A stretch of DNA of 64,000 nucleotides from Marinomonas sp. THO17 (lineage in GTDB: Bacteria; Pseudomonadota; Gammaproteobacteria; Pseudomonadales; Marinomonadaceae), in contig NZ_AP031575.1 in assembly GCF_040436405.1 (NCBI RefSeq), positions 1,616,501-1,680,500 on the forward strand, given 5' to 3'. Positions 9,789 to 19,042 of the stretch are shown piece after piece. How positions within the stretch are numbered: the stretch's first letter is position 1; every line of letters starts with the position of its first letter. Under the pieces are notes generated by a model, which ran no database searches, had not been told where the DNA came from, and was given only the letters and a program-made list of their open reading frames with translations. The position numbers and the translations under genes were made by a program.

Positions 9789-10685
9789 ATGCGCCCATTA
9801 AGCAATAACACCAAAGCATTGCTCTTTGGTCTGCTCACTGTGATTTTATGGTCAACCGTCGCCACAGCCTTTAGTTTGTCTCTTAAAAGCTTGACCCCCA
9901 CACAACTTTTACTCATAGCTTGCGGGATGTCCTTGGTTTTTTTACTTTGTTTGCTGACCCTGCAAGGTAACCTTGGCGAATTAAGAAAAGCGGCCATATC
10001 TTCTTGGCGCACTTCTTTGTTTTTTGGCACCATCAACCCTTTTATTTACTACCTTATTCTTCTAAAAGCCTACCAAATTTTACCTGCACAAGAAGCCCAG
10101 GCTATCAATTACACTTGGGCCATCACCCTTAGCTTTATGGCTGTGCCAATTCTAAAACAAAGCCTTCGCTTACCAGATTACATCGCCGCAGCCAGCTGCT
10201 ATTTTGGAGTGTTGTATATTTCCACCCGAGGCGAGGTGAGCTCTTTGGAGTTTTCGAATTTGGTAGGTGTGGGTTTTGCTCTATTCAGCACATTTATTTG
10301 GGCGCTTTATTGGTTACTTAACACCAAAGACACACGCCCAAGCCAAATTGGTCTCACTCTTAATTTTGCTTTTGCCTTGCCCATCATCTTTGTTTACGCA
10401 GCCGTCACTGGTGAATTAAGCAATTTAAAAACCGAAGGTATTTGGGGCGCCATCTACATAGGCTTATTTGAAATGGGGCTAAGCTTTGTTTTATGGAATC
10501 ACGCCCTAAAACTCACTAGCAACACCAGCCAAGTCGCCAATCTCATCTTTTTGGCTCCCTTACTTTCTATTATTTGGCTTTCTCAACTTGCCAACGAACT
10601 AATTTTACCCTCGACCCTGATCGGCTTAGCCTGTATTTTATTCGGCCTTTTCATACAAAACTGGGCCAAGCGCAACAAAGCCTAA
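9789..10685 (+). CDS. EamA family (DMT superfamily) transporter
   Basis: 298-residue protein with about ten hydrophobic helices in two EamA repeats. The first repeat begins GLLTVILWSTVATAFSLSL and the second GVGFALFSTFIWALYWLL. EamA carriers move metabolites or toxic analogues across the inner membrane; the substrate cannot be read from sequence. It sits 11 bp after the MipA-like gene and 22 bp before a second EamA gene. Confidence 0.88.
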   Translation: MRPLSNNTKALLFGLLTVILWSTVATAFSLSLKSLTPTQLLLIACGMSLVFLLCLLTLQGNLGELRKAAISSWRTSLFFGTINPFIYYLILLKAYQILPAQEAQAINYTWAITLSFMAVPILKQSLRLPDYIAAASCYFGVLYISTRGEVSSLEFSNLVGVGFALFSTFIWALYWLLNTKDTRPSQIGLTLNFAFALPIIFVYAAVTGELSNLKTEGIWGAIYIGLFEMGLSFVLWNHALKLTSNTSQVANLIFLAPLLSIIWLSQLANELILPSTLIGLACILFGLFIQNWAKRNKA

Positions 10686-10707
10686 AACAAAAATAAAGGA
10701 ACCTTTT

Positions 10708-11610
10708 ATGCCTGCATTTGTGTATTTGCTACTGCCTATTTTATTCTGGTCTGGCAACTATATTTTAGGACGCATGACTGTTTCCAATGGTGTCGACCCC
10801 TATAGCATTTCTTTCCTTCGTTGGTCCTTAGCCTGCTTGATAATACTGCCATTTGCCTATCAAAAGCTTTACCAAGAGAGACATATTATCCGCCAACACT
10901 GGCCCTTGTTAGCACTCTTTGGCTGGTTAGGCATCTGTAACTACAATCTTTTTTTGTACATAGGCCTTACTTCCACCACAGTCACCAATGCCGTATTACT
11001 CAACTCCATCATGCCAGTGATGATTCTCATCGCAGCACGCATTATTCTAGGCAGCACCACCAACAGGATACAAAACACGGGAATATTGGTGTCCACCCTT
11101 GGTGCTGTGATCATAGTTAGCCGCGGTAGTCTCGACACCTTATTACATTTAACTGTCTCTACTGGAGATCTATGGATTCTCACCGCTGCAGTCAGTTGGG
11201 CAATTTATTCCGTGATGATTATTCGTCGACCTAAAGACATGTCCTTGATTGGTTTTTTTGCCTGTACTGCCATCATAGGCACATTGGTTCAAGCACCACT
11301 ATTCTTCTTATTTGCTGAGAGCAGCCTCAGCGATTTACATGCTAAAGACTGGGGAAGCATAGCTTATATGGGCGTATTCGCTTCCATTGGAGCCTTTTTA
11401 TGCTGGAACATTGGCATTCAGAAATTAGGCGCAGCAACCGCTGGCCACTTCATTCACTTATTACCCGTCTTTAGTATCATCCTATCCGTTTTGCTATTAG
11501 GCGAACGTTTATTCCAGTTCCATTTTATTGGCATTGCTCTGATTTTTTCCGGCATCCTGATTGCTACTGTACTCAATAATCAAGTGTCTAAACCTAAATC
11601 AAGTGAATAG
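10708..11610 (+). CDS. EamA family (DMT superfamily) transporter
   Basis: 300-residue, ten-helix DMT protein. The N-terminal LLLPILFWSGNYILGRM and the EamA closing motif HLLPVFSIILSVLLLGE are diagnostic. AAAGGAA precedes the ATG. It is downstream of another EamA gene in the same orientation and ends one base from the stop of a third, convergent one. The three proteins differ clearly, so this is a cluster of family members rather than a recent duplication. Confidence 0.88.
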   Translation: MPAFVYLLLPILFWSGNYILGRMTVSNGVDPYSISFLRWSLACLIILPFAYQKLYQERHIIRQHWPLLALFGWLGICNYNLFLYIGLTSTTVTNAVLLNSIMPVMILIAARIILGSTTNRIQNTGILVSTLGAVIIVSRGSLDTLLHLTVSTGDLWILTAAVSWAIYSVMIIRRPKDMSLIGFFACTAIIGTLVQAPLFFLFAESSLSDLHAKDWGSIAYMGVFASIGAFLCWNIGIQKLGAATAGHFIHLLPVFSIILSVLLLGERLFQFHFIGIALIFSGILIATVLNNQVSKPKSSE

Positions 11611-11611
11611 A

Positions 11612-12478
11612 TTAACCTCGATTACGTGCGATGCGAGTGCTGATCAGAATACTCATAAAAATCAGCACTACGCCCATTACAGCAAACTGATCGGGCACAT
11701 GTCCCCAAATAACCCAGCCCCAAAAGCCACTGAAAACAACGCCGATGTAACTAACCGGTGACACCATACTGGCAGGTGCATAGGTATAGGCTTTGTTATA
11801 CAAAAACATACCAACATATAAGGTAACAGCCACCACAGCCACCCAAGGCCAAACGGACATAGGTAACAATAGGCTATCTCCTTGAGAAAAAACTAAGGGT
11901 AAAGACAAAACACAGGACACCAAAAAATACACCAGTAAGGTTTCTTCGCCTGATACCTCATGCGACAACATTCGTGTAGTCACCATAGACAAAGCCAAAC
12001 CAACAGCAGACACAAATCCCACCAGATGCCAAGGATTAATATGGTCCGGCGTGGGCTGAATCACCAAAGCAACCCCAATAAAGCCAATAATCAAAGGCAG
12101 CCAACGAGCTCTTGGAATGCGAATGCGATGAATCACCAACACCACAAAAGGCACACATAGAGGTGCACAGGTACGCAATAAAGAAGCTTCTACCAACGGA
12201 ATATGATTGAGAGCCCAATAATAAAATAGAAAGCCAATGAAACCGCCGAAACTACGCAATAAATGAATACGCCATACCGTCCAAGGTCGCTTTTGCCATT
12301 TACCACGCATTTGAGGCAGTAAAACCAAAACGCAAAACAAACTTTGCCAAAAGACTAAACTTGAAACTGCGATGTAGGTTTGCGCCTGCTTAGCTGCTAC
12401 TGCAGTGACCGACATAATAAAAGCATACGCAATGGTCGCTAAAATACCCTTTTTAATCAGTTCCCTATCGTCCAACAT
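11612..12478 (-). CDS. EamA family transporter downstream of thiBPQ
   Basis: 288-residue DMT transporter with two EamA repeats (LLRSFGGFIGFLFYYWALNHIPL and ASMVSPVSYIGVVFSGFWGWVIWG). The ATG at 12478 is preferred because GAGG sits 6 nt before it; an ATG four codons earlier lacks a ribosome site. It starts 44 bp after thiQ on the same strand with no visible terminator, so it may be the fourth gene of the TPP-riboswitch operon. A thiamine-related substrate is only an inference from that context. Confidence 0.85.
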   Translation of the reverse strand: MLDDRELIKKGILATIAYAFIMSVTAVAAKQAQTYIAVSSLVFWQSLFCVLVLLPQMRGKWQKRPWTVWRIHLLRSFGGFIGFLFYYWALNHIPLVEASLLRTCAPLCVPFVVLVIHRIRIPRARWLPLIIGFIGVALVIQPTPDHINPWHLVGFVSAVGLALSMVTTRMLSHEVSGEETLLVYFLVSCVLSLPLVFSQGDSLLLPMSVWPWVAVVAVTLYVGMFLYNKAYTYAPASMVSPVSYIGVVFSGFWGWVIWGHVPDQFAVMGVVLIFMSILISTRIARNRG

Positions 12479-12522
12479 CGGAAGCCTCATGCAAATAATA
12501 GATGGTCGCCATATGTACTGAA

Positions 12523-13236
12523 TTATTCGTCTTTTGTCGAGGTATTTGCACGCCCAAGGTAACGCTCAAAAGCGACATGATCTTGTCTCCCCTGCAACAC
12601 TTCCATTGTGTCATGCGCCGCCACTTTACCTGATTCAATTATCATGACTTTTCCTCCCACTAAGCTTGCCTCACTGGGCAAATGGGAAACCAACAAGGTC
12701 GTCAAAGTCAAACTCTCTGTTACTTCTTTCACCAGAAACAGCATTTCCTCACGTAATACTGGATCCAGCGCACTAAAAGGTTCATCTAATAGTAAAATAG
12801 GCTTGTTTCGCACCATGACTCTGGCAATGGCAACTCGTTGCGCCTGACCACCAGAAAGCGCTTGCGGATATGACTTGGCTTTTTCTATCAATTGAGTTTG
12901 CTCTAAAGCCCAATATACTTTCTCTTGCTGTTCCGGGGTCAATCGCAAGCTGGAAACAAGGCCAATAGCAACATTTTGCCAAACCGTTAGCTGAGGAAAC
13001 AAATTATCACTTTGAAATAAGGTTGAAATCGGTCGATCATAAGCAGGCAAATTTGATAGAGACATTTGATTGAATAACAGCTGACCTTTACCTTGTAAAA
13101 AACCACCAATTAAATGCAATAAGGTACTTTTACCTTCTCCACTCCCACCAAGTAAAGTAGTCATACCAGTCTCTATTTGTGCTTGATAATGGGCGTGAAA
13201 ATCTTCCCAATGATACTCGAGATTAAGATCAAGCAT
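12523..13236 (-). CDS. thiQ: thiamine ABC transporter ATP-binding protein
   Basis: 237-residue ABC ATPase that powers import of thiamine and its phosphates. Walker A GGSGEGKST (about 30-38), signature LSGGQAQRVAIAR and Walker B PILLLDEPFSALDP are intact. The ATG at 13236 overlaps the thiP stop (ATGCTTGA) and has GGAGGT 6 nt upstream; a longer in-frame start would lie deeper inside thiP. Gene order thiB-thiP-thiQ under a TPP riboswitch fixes the assignment. Confidence 0.95.
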   Translation of the reverse strand: MLDLNLEYHWEDFHAHYQAQIETGMTTLLGGSGEGKSTLLHLIGGFLQGKGQLLFNQMSLSNLPAYDRPISTLFQSDNLFPQLTVWQNVAIGLVSSLRLTPEQQEKVYWALEQTQLIEKAKSYPQALSGGQAQRVAIARVMVRNKPILLLDEPFSALDPVLREEMLFLVKEVTESLTLTTLLVSHLPSEASLVGGKVMIIESGKVAAHDTMEVLQGRQDHVAFERYLGRANTSTKDE

Positions 13237-14815
13237 GCTGACGACCTCCAATGATTCGACCACTTAAGACGAATAACAACAAACAGAGTAAAATTAACAC
13301 CACCGCCACACAAGCGCCTTCCTCAAGCCGATAATTGCCAATTAATTGGAACAAATACAAAGGCAATGACACCATCCCTTGACTACCAAACAAGGCAATC
13401 ACCCCCATATCCCCAAGAGATAACACCAACGCAAAGGCAAAACCTTGGGCTATACAAAATTTTTGCACTGGCCATTCCAGTTTCCAGCGCTGCCATCTTG
13501 CCACTCCTAAACTGCTGTATAAGTTACGATAACGTCGCTCCTGCTGATAAAAGCTTGGCATAATAGAACGCAGCACAAACGGCATGGCCATCACAGCATT
13601 TACCCAAACCACAATCCAATAACTGGATGAAAAACTCATCCCCATTTCACGCATCCAGAGAAACAAGCCTGTCGCGATAACCAAGCCTGGCACCATCAAA
13701 ATAAAATTCCCTAGTTGCTCCAGTCGAATAGAATACACATCCAAAACAGCTCGCCCCATACAGTACCTTGCTACAACAGCAAAACACACACCCATCAATA
13801 CACTGAAAAACGCCGCAGGGAAGGCTATTTTTAACGACACCCACATTGCAGACCATAGCCCTGGAGACTGAATAGTCTGCCAAAAAGTCATAGTGAAGAG
13901 AGGGTCAAATATGGCAACAAACGGCGGCACCACCAAGAAAAGCACACTCAGTAAAGCCAAGCCATCAGAGCCAGTGGACAGCCAAGACTGTCTTATGGGG
14001 TACAAAGTTTCACCTAGCAAGCTAGCGTCTTGTCTGTGTATAGGCGCAAACTTATAGACCAAGAATGCCATAGCACTGCAAATCCCCACCTGTATCAAAG
14101 ATAAAAAGCTGGCTTTGCTTAAGTCAAAATCAAAGCGTAACGCCTGATAAATAGCGACCTCTAAGGTAGAGGATTTTGGCCCGCCACCAAGACTCAACAC
14201 AACAGCAAAGCTAGAGAAACAGAGCATGAAGATCAACACAAAGACACCCGGCATGGCCTTGCGTAAATAACTCCACTCAATAAAGCGAAAGGCTGCCCAA
14301 CGAGAAAAACCCAGCTGATATGCCTGTCGCCATTGCCCTGCAGGAATTAAAGCATACGCCTGTAACAATAAACGCACCGCTAGGGGCAAATTGAAAAAAA
14401 CATGAGCCAATAAAATCCCGCTCAAACCGTACAGGGGAAAGTCTATCGACAATAGGTTACTCACCCAACCACTACGCCCATACACCACCACGATACCCAA
14501 AATAGCGACAATACTTGGTACAACAATAGATACAGAGAAAATCTGCAGTAAAAGATTCCGCCCAAAAAACTGACGATGAAACAAACAAGATGTAACTGGA
14601 ACTGCGATGGCAAGACTAATCAAGCTACTCAGTAAAGCCTGCCATAAAGAAAAACGAATTAAACGCCATAAATAAGGCTGAGACAGAAAGCTCTTCCACT
14701 CTCCTACATCAGTGAACTTCAACAAATAAAAAAGACCAATGCCCCCTAAAAAAACAAACAAGCCTACTCCCAGCAGAGCTGGCAGTAGGCTTAGGATTGG
14801 CATATTTCGTTTCAA
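13229..14815 (-). CDS. thiP: thiamine ABC transporter permease
   Basis: Fused double permease with about twelve membrane helices and two EAA-type loops, as in ThiP. The first half holds RQAYQLGFSRWAAFRFIEWSYLRKAMPG and the second RYRNLYSSLGVARWQRWKLEWP. The start is uncertain. A TTG at 14815 has AGGA at good spacing, while the ATG at 14803 has none. An ATG at 14851 would overlap thiB by 25 bp. The stop overlaps thiQ. Confidence 0.93.
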   Translation of the reverse strand: MKRNMPILSLLPALLGVGLFVFLGGIGLFYLLKFTDVGEWKSFLSQPYLWRLIRFSLWQALLSSLISLAIAVPVTSCLFHRQFFGRNLLLQIFSVSIVVPSIVAILGIVVVYGRSGWVSNLLSIDFPLYGLSGILLAHVFFNLPLAVRLLLQAYALIPAGQWRQAYQLGFSRWAAFRFIEWSYLRKAMPGVFVLIFMLCFSSFAVVLSLGGGPKSSTLEVAIYQALRFDFDLSKASFLSLIQVGICSAMAFLVYKFAPIHRQDASLLGETLYPIRQSWLSTGSDGLALLSVLFLVVPPFVAIFDPLFTMTFWQTIQSPGLWSAMWVSLKIAFPAAFFSVLMGVCFAVVARYCMGRAVLDVYSIRLEQLGNFILMVPGLVIATGLFLWMREMGMSFSSSYWIVVWVNAVMAMPFVLRSIMPSFYQQERRYRNLYSSLGVARWQRWKLEWPVQKFCIAQGFAFALVLSLGDMGVIALFGSQGMVSLPLYLFQLIGNYRLEEGACVAVVLILLCLLLFVLSGRIIGGRQHA

Positions 14816-14826
14816 AAAAGTCCTAC

Positions 14827-15837
14827 TTACTCGGTCGTTGCATTCAACCACTCATTGATCCATGCTTTGCGGTTTAGCGCAACCTGTTCTGCGGGTAGCA
14901 CCAGATTGTTAGCCGGCTTTAAAGCGGTATCAAAAGCAGCAGGCAAAGGCTGATCAAGCTTAATAACAGGAAGCATCCAGTTACCCGTTGCTATGGTCGA
15001 CTGAAAGCCTGGTGTCAAAATGAAATTCATAAATTGCTGAGCAAGGGTTTTATTTGGTGCAGACTTTAGCATTGCCGCTACCTCCACTTGTGGATAGCGC
15101 CCCTCTTTCGCTTCAATCGCTTTATATTTGCTCTCACCTTCTGCCACTATGTGGTAAGCAGGCGAAGTGGAGTAGCTCAGCACCACGTCCGCTTCCCCTT
15201 TAAGGAAGAGGCCATATGCATCCGACCAACCTTTGGTCACGGTAACAGTGTGAGAAGCTAGGGTTTTCCAAGCTGTAGCGGCATCCTCACCATATACAGA
15301 CTTCATCCAGAGCATTAAGCCTAAACCTGGTGTACTGGTGCGAGGATCTTGGTAAATGACACGTAAATCTTGGTTTTCAACAATCTCTGACAAACTTGTT
15401 GGCGGATTGGAGAGTGTTTCAGAGTTGTAGATAAAAGCAAAGTGCCCATGGTCAAATGGCACGAAAACTTCATCTGTCCAAGCCTTATCCAGCTGCACAG
15501 AAGTAGTATCCACACCATGTTTTGCTAACAAACCAGTCTCTGCTGCGGCTGTCATCAAATTCAGATCCAAACCTAACAAAACATCCGCTTGAGACGACTT
15601 CCCTTCTAATTGCACGCGAGACAAAATGCCACCAGAAGAATCCAAGGCAACAAAATTCAACTCACAATCACACTCCTTCTCAAAATTTTCTTTTATTTTT
15701 GGCCCCGGGCCCCAATCGGATGCGAAAGAATCATAGGTGTATACATTTAAAGTCTGACTGAAGACAGCAGCAGAAAAAGCAAAAGATAGGCTTGCCAAAG
15801 CAATACTTGAACATTGACGAAGAGAGAGTTTTTTCAA
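14827..15837 (-). CDS. thiB: thiamine ABC transporter substrate-binding protein
   Basis: 336-residue periplasmic binding protein with a signal peptide (LRQCSSIALASLSFAFSAAVFSQ). LNVYTYDSFASDWGPGPKIK and the YSTSPAYH motif fit ThiB, which binds thiamine, TMP and TPP. Translation starts at TTG (15837), with GGAG 7 nt upstream and no nearby ATG. The TPP riboswitch in the leader directly controls this first gene of the operon. Confidence 0.96.
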   Translation of the reverse strand: MKKLSLRQCSSIALASLSFAFSAAVFSQTLNVYTYDSFASDWGPGPKIKENFEKECDCELNFVALDSSGGILSRVQLEGKSSQADVLLGLDLNLMTAAAETGLLAKHGVDTTSVQLDKAWTDEVFVPFDHGHFAFIYNSETLSNPPTSLSEIVENQDLRVIYQDPRTSTPGLGLMLWMKSVYGEDAATAWKTLASHTVTVTKGWSDAYGLFLKGEADVVLSYSTSPAYHIVAEGESKYKAIEAKEGRYPQVEVAAMLKSAPNKTLAQQFMNFILTPGFQSTIATGNWMLPVIKLDQPLPAAFDTALKPANNLVLPAEQVALNRKAWINEWLNATTE

Positions 15838-15904
15838 GGTGTCGCTCCTAAAGTAAGTGAGCGGCGTATCAAAGGAATATAAGCAAACAGAACATTACTT
15901 ACTA

Positions 15905-16004
15905 CCTCAATTCCTACGCCAGCATAATCTGGATCAGGTTCAATGGGTTAGCGAACAATCACTTCTCAGCTTGAAATGAAAATTAAATCAAGCACCCCAT
16001 GAGA
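15905..16004 (-). promoter_or_regulatory. TPP riboswitch (THI element)
   Basis: Read on the minus strand, the leader contains GGGGTGC, GCTGAGA, ACCC, TTGAACCTGATCCAG, then ATGCTGGCGTAGG, the conserved TPP aptamer core in order. P1 closes with TCTCA/TGAGG. Just 3' of the aptamer, AGTAAGT (15897-15903) is complementary to ACTTACT (15852-15858), which abuts the thiB Shine-Dalgarno TAGGAG. No U-tract terminator is visible, so I infer control of translation initiation. Confidence 0.97.
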
Positions 16005-16016
16005 TATAGAGCGGAC

Positions 16017-16045
16017 ATTGTAAAGAGTCACTTAATGAAAGTCTA
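16017..16045 (-). promoter_or_regulatory. candidate thiBPQ promoter at the waaA 3' end
   Basis: Minus-strand TAGACT (16040-16045), a 17-bp spacer and TACAAT (16017-16022). It would start transcription near 16010, a few bases before the aptamer. The -35 box lies inside the last codons of waaA. Confidence 0.6.
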
Positions 16046-16055
16046 TTTCATTAAG
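16031..16055 (-). terminator. perfect inverted repeat spanning the waaA stop codon
   Basis: CTTAATGAAA and TTTCATTAAG pair perfectly (10 bp) around TAGAC. The waaA TAA is inside the 3' arm. It could act as a weak terminator for waaA, but the following U content is modest. Confidence 0.4.
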
Positions 16056-17258
16056 TACTCGTGTTACTGCACCTTGACTGCTTTGCGCGAACCTTAATGC
16101 GGCTTGGCCAAGACGAATTCGTTGGGACGATTGTTTTGATAGAGAAATCAGTAAATTGCTCAGCTGCTCCTCATTCTGACAACGCAATGCCCCTTTCGCC
16201 AAGATCAACTGATCTGTAATGTCTTGAAAATTAAAGGTATAAGGACCAACTAAAATGGCTTTGGAAAGCAAGGCTGGCTCAATCGGATTGTGACCACCAC
16301 GTTTTATCAAGCTTCCACCAACAAAGGCCAAATCTGACGCTTGATAGTAATGCATAAGTTCTCCCATGCTATCACCTATCACCACTTCGAAATCCTTCCA
16401 TTTATTTACGGGTGTTTTACTGCGTAGTGCCACTTTTGAGAAAGACTCTTTTGCCAACTCGCTGACTTCTTCGAAACGTTCAGGATGACGAGGAACTAAA
16501 ACCAATAGTGCTTGTGGTTGAGACCTCAACAGAACTTGATGCGCTTTTAATATCTGCGCTTCTTCACCTTGGTGAGTACTAGCAGCAAGCCAAACAAAAG
16601 GTCGATCAATTTGTTCTCGCCAGTTCTGATCCAATACCTCTTCAGAAACAGCCAAATCGAATTTTATGCTGCCCGTCGCATACACTTTGCTTGCCCCTAA
16701 ACGCTTAATACGATCCGCATCGGCCTGCGCATGCGCCAAAAATTGATCTGGCAAAGCAAACAATCGAGATGAAAAACGAGGAAACCTTTGATACCGAAGA
16801 TAAGAACGCTCGCTCATTCGCGCATTAACAATACTGACATGAAGCCCTTTTTGTTTCGCCAGCATTAAAAGGTTTGGCCAAAGCTCCATTTCAACAATCA
16901 ATAATCTTGGGCACTCTATTCGACTCAGTGCTTTCTGCACTGCCCAATGCCAATCCATTGGTAAATATTTATGCTGAGCAAAGGGAAAGACTTTTACAAC
17001 CTGCTCTGCCCCAGTGGGTGTCATGGTCGTCACCAATAAACGATGATCAGGGTATTTTTCGCGCCACTGTGCCACCAAGGGTCTGGCCGCCAAGACTTCT
17101 CCCACAGAAGCACAATGCAGCCAAAGATCGGCCTCTACTTTCCCCCAGTGCCCACAAGCCTCCTTTGCACGATAATTCGCATAGGTACGTTTGAAACGAC
17201 GAATTTTTAACCATATTAGCGGCGTTAGTAGGTTAATAACAAAAGAGTACAACCACAT
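16032..17258 (-). CDS. waaA: 3-deoxy-D-manno-octulosonic acid (Kdo) transferase
   Basis: 408-residue inner-membrane-associated glycosyltransferase that adds Kdo from CMP-Kdo to lipid IVA. An N-terminal membrane anchor (MWLYSFVINLLTPLIWL) is followed by LHCASVGEVLAARPL, holding the conserved catalytic Glu, then VEMELWPNLL and the C-terminal GGHNPIEPALLSKAILVGP. The ATG overlaps the msbA stop by one base (TAATG). It is co-directional with msbA and hldE, so this is an LPS core/export operon. Confidence 0.96.
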   Translation of the reverse strand: MWLYSFVINLLTPLIWLKIRRFKRTYANYRAKEACGHWGKVEADLWLHCASVGEVLAARPLVAQWREKYPDHRLLVTTMTPTGAEQVVKVFPFAQHKYLPMDWHWAVQKALSRIECPRLLIVEMELWPNLLMLAKQKGLHVSIVNARMSERSYLRYQRFPRFSSRLFALPDQFLAHAQADADRIKRLGASKVYATGSIKFDLAVSEEVLDQNWREQIDRPFVWLAASTHQGEEAQILKAHQVLLRSQPQALLVLVPRHPERFEEVSELAKESFSKVALRSKTPVNKWKDFEVVIGDSMGELMHYYQASDLAFVGGSLIKRGGHNPIEPALLSKAILVGPYTFNFQDITDQLILAKGALRCQNEEQLSNLLISLSKQSSQRIRLGQAALRFAQSSQGAVTRVLNEIDFH

Positions 17259-19042
17259 TATTCAGCCGCCTCACTAAATTGCTGATTATGCAATTGCGCA
17301 TAGGCCCCTTGCTGCGCAAGCAATTCCTGATGCGAACCTTGCTCAATAATCTCGCCATGATCCACCACCGCAATAATATCGGCATTTTCAATGGTGGATA
17401 GACGATGGGCTATTGCAATGGTAGTACGATTTTCCATCAAGCCGTCTAAGGCAGATTGAATAGCACGTTCTGATTCAGTATCCAGTGCTGATGTCGCTTC
17501 ATCTAATATGAGAATAGGTGCATTTTTAAGAATGGCTCTAGCGATGGCGATACGTTGACGCTGACCACCGGACAGCAGGACCCCATTCTCTCCCACCATG
17601 GTATCAAGGCCCTTATCCAATTCCTCGATGAAGCCCCAAGCATTAGCCGCTTTGGCAGCTGTAATAACGTCTTCTTCCTTAGCATCACGCAAATGACCAT
17701 AGGCAATGTTCTCTCGTATAGTACCGTTAAAGAGCACAACCTGTTGATTCACCAAAGCAATATTAGACCTCAGAGACTCTAATTGATAATCGGCAATAGG
17801 CACACCATCGATATTTAATTCCCCTTCATCTAAGTTATAAAAACGCGGAATCAAATTTGCTAATGTCGATTTACCACTGCCGGAGCGCCCGACCAACGCC
17901 AAGGTTTTTCCTGCAGGTAATGATAGGGTGATGTTTTTCAGCGCTTGCTTTTCCGTACCTGGGTATTGAAATGACATACCCTTCCATTCAATATTTCCTT
18001 TCAACTGACTGGCTAATATTTTCCCTTCATCAGGCTCAACACGCATATCCAAAAATTCAAAGATACTTTGTGACGCTGCAATCCCTTTTTGCAATACACT
18101 GTTGACATCCGTTAGCTGACGAATAGGTTTGCCAAGCATGCCGGCAGCGGTTAAGAAGGCAATAAAGTCTCCCGGTGTCATGTGTTGACTCAGGGTTGGA
18201 CTAAGCGCAAACCAGATTAAAGTCGCCATGGCAAAAGCCAATATAAACTGCACAATAGGAATATTTAGGGAGCGGGTTTTTTCCATTTTCAATTGAGAAC
18301 GGCGATTCTCTTGTGCGGCTTTACGGAAACGTTCAACTTCGTATTCGCTGCCACCAAAGATTTTAACCACCTCATGACCTTTAATGGCTTCCGAGGCCAC
18401 ATCCGTCACACCTCCCATTGCATTTTGAATGCGCTTACTGAGGCGACGAAAACGCTTGGATGCATAAGACACGATTAACCCAATAAGAGGTACAACTAAC
18501 ATAAAGAGCAAGGTTAGCTTCCAATTCATATAAATCATGTAAACCAACAAGCCCACCACAGTAAAACCTTCCCTCAAGACGACTCGGATCGCTTGAGTAA
18601 CGGCACCAATAACTTGCTCGGTATCATATGTTAATTTGGCTAATAGTCGTCCGGTTGGTATCGAATGATAATAACTAGAAGACATTTTAACCATTTTGTT
18701 AAACATGCTGGTTCTTAGGTCAAATACAACCTTGTTGGCCACTTGTGCCATAAAATAGCCGCCCAGAAATGTACCTATGCCTCGAGCAATAAAAATAGCC
18801 AATATAGCAAGCGGTATAACAATTCTGTTTTCAAGCACCTTACCTTCTGAAACGGTATCAACAATATGTTTTAACAAGGCAGCAAGGGCTGGCTCCATCC
18901 CTGCATACAGCATAAAGCCAATCACACTCAATAACACATAGATCCACGAGGCCCTAACGTAGCCCAACAACCTCAAGTAAGTACGAAAACCTGTGGTTAC
19001 TGCCATCTGTCCTTTTATTTCTTCATCTTGCTTTTTTTGCAT
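17258..19042 (-). CDS. msbA: lipid A export ATP-binding/permease protein
   Basis: 594-residue half-transporter flippase for lipid A-core. Six membrane helices fill the first 320 residues, followed by an ABC domain with Walker A GRSGSGKST, signature LLSGGQRQRIAIARA and Walker B ILILDEATSALD. The ATG at 19042 touches the hldE stop. An alternative ATG at 19006 follows AAAGGACAG and is also plausible. Neighbouring hldE and waaA support MsbA over a generic exporter. Confidence 0.94.
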   Translation of the reverse strand: MQKKQDEEIKGQMAVTTGFRTYLRLLGYVRASWIYVLLSVIGFMLYAGMEPALAALLKHIVDTVSEGKVLENRIVIPLAILAIFIARGIGTFLGGYFMAQVANKVVFDLRTSMFNKMVKMSSSYYHSIPTGRLLAKLTYDTEQVIGAVTQAIRVVLREGFTVVGLLVYMIYMNWKLTLLFMLVVPLIGLIVSYASKRFRRLSKRIQNAMGGVTDVASEAIKGHEVVKIFGGSEYEVERFRKAAQENRRSQLKMEKTRSLNIPIVQFILAFAMATLIWFALSPTLSQHMTPGDFIAFLTAAGMLGKPIRQLTDVNSVLQKGIAASQSIFEFLDMRVEPDEGKILASQLKGNIEWKGMSFQYPGTEKQALKNITLSLPAGKTLALVGRSGSGKSTLANLIPRFYNLDEGELNIDGVPIADYQLESLRSNIALVNQQVVLFNGTIRENIAYGHLRDAKEEDVITAAKAANAWGFIEELDKGLDTMVGENGVLLSGGQRQRIAIARAILKNAPILILDEATSALDTESERAIQSALDGLMENRTTIAIAHRLSTIENADIIAVVDHGEIIEQGSHQELLAQQGAYAQLHNQQFSEAAE

